DNA of 38,284 nt from an uncultured Hyphomicrobiales bacterium. Its GTDB lineage: Bacteria > Pseudomonadota > Alphaproteobacteria > Rhizobiales > Beijerinckiaceae. The DNA lies in assembly GCA_903900975.1 (NCBI GenBank), contig CAIUPE010000014.1:1-38284 (forward strand), given 5' to 3'. Below the pieces are notes generated by a model. It worked only from the letters and a program-made list of their open reading frames with translations. It was not told the DNA's origin and searched no databases. Position 1 is the first letter of the stretch. The number at the start of each line of letters is the position of its first letter. Made by a program: the position numbers and the translations under genes. Positions 35,053-38,284 of the stretch are shown here, piece after piece.

Positions 35053-36393
35053 ATGCGCTATTTGCCGCTGACCCAAGACGACCGCGCGGGGATGCTTGCC
35101 AAGATCGGCGTCGATCATATCGACGCGCTCTTTGCGGACATTCCGGCGGATAAATTGCTTTCATCATTGCCAAAACTGCCCGCCCATAAAGGCGAAATCG
35201 AGGTTGAGAGGGTGATGGGCCGCATGGCGGCGCGCAATGTTACGGCATCTTCCGTACCATTTTTTGTGGGAGCAGGGGCTTATAAGCATCATGTGCCCGC
35301 AACCGTTGATCATCTGATCCAGCGCTCGGAATTTTTGACGAGCTACACGCCGTATCAGCCGGAAATTGCGCAAGGCACGCTTCAATATCTGTTTGAATTC
35401 CAGACGCAGGTGGCCGCGTTAACCGGCATGGATGTGGCCAATGCCTCGATGTATGACGGTTCGACCGGCTGCGGCGAGGCGGTGCTGATGGCCCATCGCG
35501 TCACCAAGCGCAACAAAGCCGTTCTGTCGGGTGGGTTGCATCCGCATTATGCGAGCGTGGTGCAGACGCTCTCAGAAATGGCGCAGGCGGAAGTGGTGTC
35601 GCTCGCGCCTGATCTTTTGGCAGGCGAAGATCTGCTTTCCCACATTGACGAGACCGTGTCCTGCGTTGTGGTGCAGACACCGGATTTCTTCGGCAATATC
35701 AGGAATTTGCGGGCGATTGCCGATAAATGCCATGCGCATGGCGCTTTGCTGATTGCAGTATTCACAGAAGTGATGTCGCTCGGGCTTTTGACGCCACCCG
35801 GCGAGATGGGTGCTGATATTGTTGTGGGCGAGGGGCAATCCATCGGCAATGCGCTGAATTTCGGCGGGCCCTATGTTGGGCTGTTCGCCACGAAATCGGC
35901 CTATGTCCGGCAAATGCCCGGGCGCTTATGCGGCGAGACAATGGATGCCGAGGGGACGCGCGGCTATGTTCTGACGCTATCCACCCGCGAGCAGCATATC
36001 CGACGCGATAAGGCGACCTCGAATATCTGCACCAATTCAGGGCTCTGTTCGCTGGCCTTCACTATCCATATGTCCCTGTTGGGTCAAACGGGCTTGAAGC
36101 GGGTGGCCGAAATCAACCACGCGAATGCCGTGGCGCTGGCTGATCTGTTGGATGGCGTTAGTGGCGTCTCCGTCTTGAATACCAGCTTTTTCAACGAGTT
36201 TATCGTGCGCGTGCCCGGCAATGCCGCTCATTTTGTCGAGCAAATGGCCGCGCGCGACGTGATGGCGGGCGTGCCCGTCTCGCGGCTTTTGCCTGATGCA
36301 GGGCTTGACGATGTGATGCTGGTCGCCAGCACCGAAGTGAATACGGATGAGGACCGCGCGGCCTTTGTGGACGCGCTGAAGGAGGTGTTGTGA
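35053..36393 (+). CDS. gcvPA: Glycine dehydrogenase (decarboxylating) subunit 1 (P protein, alpha)
   Basis: 446 residues, the N-terminal half of the PLP-dependent glycine decarboxylase, encoded separately. Signatures: [117 protein letters not shown] and [20 protein letters not shown]. No catalytic lysine for PLP, as expected for this half. Its TGA overlaps gcvPB's ATG by one base. Confidence 0.97.
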   Translation: MRYLPLTQDDRAGMLAKIGVDHIDALFADIPADKLLSSLPKLPAHKGEIEVERVMGRMAARNVTASSVPFFVGAGAYKHHVPATVDHLIQRSEFLTSYTPYQPEIAQGTLQYLFEFQTQVAALTGMDVANASMYDGSTGCGEAVLMAHRVTKRNKAVLSGGLHPHYASVVQTLSEMAQAEVVSLAPDLLAGEDLLSHIDETVSCVVVQTPDFFGNIRNLRAIADKCHAHGALLIAVFTEVMSLGLLTPPGEMGADIVVGEGQSIGNALNFGGPYVGLFATKSAYVRQMPGRLCGETMDAEGTRGYVLTLSTREQHIRRDKATSNICTNSGLCSLAFTIHMSLLGQTGLKRVAEINHANAVALADLLDGVSGVSVLNTSFFNEFIVRVPGNAAHFVEQMAARDVMAGVPVSRLLPDAGLDDVMLVASTEVNTDEDRAAFVDALKEVL

Positions 36394-37970
36394 TGTTGAA
36401 CCGTCAAGGACGCCCGACCACGCCGGGTACAAGCGTGACCGCTGCGCATTTAACGTTCACCGGCAACAAGGCGCTGGCGCAAATTGAGCCCTTGATCTTT
36501 GAAACTGGCCGGCTGGATGTAACCGGCGTCGATTATGCCGCGCCAAAGCCCTTCACATCCCGCCTTGGTGGTATGGAGCGAAAGAACGAGATCGGGCTTC
36601 CGGGCCTCTCCGAGCCCGAGGCGATGCGGCATTATGTGCGGTTGAGCCAGAAAAATTACGGCATTGATACCGGGCTGTTTCCGTTGGGCTCCTGCACGAT
36701 GAAGCATAATCCGCGGCTTAACGAGAAGATTGCGAGGATGCCGGGCTTTGGCGATGTGCATCCGCTGCAACCGGTTTCCACCGTGCAAGGCGCGTTGGAG
36801 GTGATGCATACGCTCTCGCATTGGCTGATGGAATTGACCGGCATGGATGCAGTGGCGCTTTCCCCCAAAGCCGGCGCGCATGGCGAGCTTTGCGGCATGA
36901 TGGCGATTAAAGCCGCCATTGCAGCAAAGGGCGAAAGTGCGATGCGTAACGTCGTGCTGGTGCCCGATAGTGCGCATGGCACCAATCCGGCCACCGCAGC
37001 CCTGATCCATTTTGTGGTGAAGGCAGTGCCGGTGCGGGATGATGGCACGGTTGATCCAAAAGTCGTGGCCGAGCTTGCGGGGCCGGATACGGCGGCAATC
37101 ATGCTGACCAATCCGAACACCTGCGGGTTGTTTGAGCGCGATGTCTTGGCAATTGCGGACGCTATTCATGCGGCGGGCGGGTATTTTTATGCCGATGGCG
37201 CCAATTTCAACGCTATTGTTGGCAAGACGCGTCCGGGTGATCTCGGCGTGGATGCGATGCATATCAATCTGCACAAGACGTTTTCGACCCCGCATGGTGG
37301 CGGTGGTCCGGGGGCGGGGCCGGTGGTGTTATCGGAGCGCCTCGCCCCGTTCGCTCCGGTGCCGTTTGTGCGCCATACGGATGAGGGGTTTGAGCTGGTG
37401 GAAGATTCCGCCCAAGCCACCCAACATGGTGCACAAGCTTTTGGCCGGATGACGGCTTTTCATGGCCAGATGGGCATGTATGTCCGCGCGCTCGCTTACA
37501 TGTTGTCCCATGGCGCAGACGGGTTGCGGCAGGCGTCCGAAGATGCGGTGCTCAACGCCAATTATATCCGGGCGGGCTTGGCCGATCTGATGTCGCTGCC
37601 CTTCGGCAACCGGCCTTGCATGCATGAAGTGTTGTTCGATGATGCTTGGCTGAAAGATGCCGGCGTTACCACGCTCGATTTTGCCAAAGCGATGATCGAT
37701 GAGGGCTATCACCCGATGACGGTATATTTCCCGCTGGTGGTGCACGGTGCGATGCTGATCGAGCCGACGGAGAGCGAGAGCCGCGCATCGCTGGATTTGT
37801 TCATTGCGACATTACGGGATCTGGCGTTCTCCGTTCAGCGCGGAGAAACGGAGCGCTTTACGGGCGCGCCCTATCACGCTCCTGTGAAGCGGATGGACGA
37901 GACACGAGCGGCGCGTAGCCCAGTGTTGAAATATGCGCCACCGGCTCCGATTGCAGAGGCTGCTGAGTAA
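36393..37970 (+). CDS. gcvPB: Glycine dehydrogenase (decarboxylating) subunit 2 (P protein, beta)
   Basis: 525 residues from ATG 36393; a GTG one codon earlier is also in frame, but AAGGAGG sits seven bases before the ATG. It carries the PLP-binding lysine K295 in HINLHKTFSTPHGGGGPGAG, plus GLFPLGSCTMKHNPRLNEKI, LSPKAGAHGELCGMMAIKAA and SAHGTNPATAA. Forms the P protein with GcvPA, decarboxylating glycine and passing aminomethyl to H protein. The split P protein is common in some alphaproteobacteria. No L protein (lipoamide dehydrogenase) is in the window. Confidence 0.97.
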   Translation: MLNRQGRPTTPGTSVTAAHLTFTGNKALAQIEPLIFETGRLDVTGVDYAAPKPFTSRLGGMERKNEIGLPGLSEPEAMRHYVRLSQKNYGIDTGLFPLGSCTMKHNPRLNEKIARMPGFGDVHPLQPVSTVQGALEVMHTLSHWLMELTGMDAVALSPKAGAHGELCGMMAIKAAIAAKGESAMRNVVLVPDSAHGTNPATAALIHFVVKAVPVRDDGTVDPKVVAELAGPDTAAIMLTNPNTCGLFERDVLAIADAIHAAGGYFYADGANFNAIVGKTRPGDLGVDAMHINLHKTFSTPHGGGGPGAGPVVLSERLAPFAPVPFVRHTDEGFELVEDSAQATQHGAQAFGRMTAFHGQMGMYVRALAYMLSHGADGLRQASEDAVLNANYIRAGLADLMSLPFGNRPCMHEVLFDDAWLKDAGVTTLDFAKAMIDEGYHPMTVYFPLVVHGAMLIEPTESESRASLDLFIATLRDLAFSVQRGETERFTGAPYHAPVKRMDETRAARSPVLKYAPPAPIAEAAE

Positions 37971-37989
37971 GGGGAGCTTAAATTTCTAT

Positions 37990-38108
37990 CGTCATTGCGA
38001 GCGATGAGCGAAGCAACCCAGCTAAACGAGGTTATTAGGGCGCATTGGTTGCAGCGCGTATCTTCCGGAGCCATCAGCTGGGTTGCTTCGCGTCCGCTCG
38101 CAATGACG
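37990..38108. repeat. Imperfect palindromic repeat after gcvPB
   Basis: Left arm 37990-38023 begins CGTCATTGCGAGCG and ends GCGAAGCAACCCAGCT; the right arm 38076-38108 is its reverse complement over 14 + 16 bases, with only a 3-4 base mismatch bulge between. A 52-base spacer lies between the arms. The CGTCATTGCGAGCG...GAAGCAA...CCAG text is the kind seen in dispersed palindromic repeats of many proteobacteria. No ORF inside. It is located between gcvPB and the convergent helicase gene. Confidence 0.8.
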
Positions 38109-38122
38109 GCTGAGGTTGCGCG

Positions 38123-38284
38123 TCACTTCAGTTTCGTCGACCGCATCATAAAGCCGGGCATATGATCGCCGAGGCCTTTAGGCGTAGGGCCGTCATCGTC
38201 TTGATGGTGACGGCGCGGGGCGGCTGCACGCTCCTCCCGCTGCGGACGCTCTTCGCGACGGGGACGTTCCTCGCGGGGTGGACG
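38123..38284 (-). CDS. DEAD/DEAH-box RNA helicase, C-terminal fragment (RhlE-like, cut by window edge)
   Basis: Minus-strand frame open from the right edge to TGA at 38123-38125; the visible 53 residues are an Arg/Glu-rich tail (REERPRREERPQREERAA) followed by GPTPKGLGDHMPGFMMRS and a final KLK. A basic low-complexity tail ending in a 'GxGDHxPxFhhR' block is typical of RhlE-type helicases in alphaproteobacteria. The helicase core is outside the window, so this is a family-level guess from the tail. Confidence 0.68.
   Translation of the reverse strand, partial: RPPREERPRREERPQREERAAAPRRHHQDDDGPTPKGLGDHMPGFMMRSTKLK

Noticed and set aside
36450-37295. 281-aa open frame antisense to gcvPB
   Set aside because: Composition is that of an antisense shadow (His/Arg-rich); gcvPB carries all family motifs there.

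Overview
The window looks like a chromosomal segment of an alphaproteobacterium, most likely Hyphomicrobiales (Rhizobiales) or a close order. Reasons: the ctaC-ctaD-ctaB-(small coxF-like)-ctaG-ctaE-DUF983-SURF1 cytochrome oxidase cluster followed by thrC and an M16 peptidase; DUF4170/DUF374/waaA/lpxK; DUF2093 beside xseA; an IalB-family protein; ispH-thrB-rnhA; a plant/alphaproteobacterial-type glutamate-cysteine ligase. Base composition is moderately GC-rich and even. The placement is inferred from gene content, not from a database search.

Layout. 1-150: 3' end of an IS110-family transposase abutting the end of rnhA. 146-2536 (minus): ispH-thrB-rnhA operon. 2639-5299 (plus): HAD phosphatase, MATE exporter, DUF937 protein; a 57-aa membrane-protein ORF lies convergently behind it. 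5591-8742 (minus): rsmE, glutathione-synthesis ligase, DMT exporter. 8842-13620 (plus): secreted four-cysteine protein, ubiA, then the lipid A/Kdo block DUF4170-DUF374-waaA-lpxK. 13622-15339 (minus): DUF2093 and xseA. 15450-16709 (plus): purD. 16753-18144 (minus): DsbD-N-like protein and peroxiredoxin. 18233-18844 (plus): YqgE/AlgH. 18853-31669 (minus): a long run from ctaC through the aa3-type cytochrome c oxidase and its assembly factors to thrC, an M16 protease, a GNAT acetyltransferase and a 7TM-PAS-GGDEF-EAL protein. 31929-33153 (plus): IalB-like protein and a lipoprotein. 33173-37970 (plus): promoter, tandem glycine riboswitch and gcvT-gcvH-gcvPA-gcvPB. 37990-38108: imperfect palindromic repeat. 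38123-38284 (minus): C-terminus of a probable DEAD-box RNA helicase.

The genes are mostly housekeeping: respiration (subunits plus heme O synthase, CuB/CuA assembly and SURF1), one-carbon/glycine catabolism under glycine control, threonine synthesis (thrB and thrC in separate operons), purine synthesis, lipid A synthesis and thiol redox. I see no phage, CRISPR, toxin-antitoxin or defence island.

The most interesting signals are: (1) coordinated substitutions at the non-redox Mg/heme-propionate region of the cytochrome oxidase (subunit I Asp->Asn and Arg->His, subunit II Glu->Arg), with proton channels and metal-centre ligands intact; (2) a GGDEF-EAL protein that appears dead at both active sites but keeps a well-placed RxxD inhibitory site, suggesting a c-di-GMP receptor; (3) hairpins that divide the cox cluster; (4) a 10-codon relay ORF joining waaA and lpxK; and (5) the unannotated 57-aa membrane peptide.
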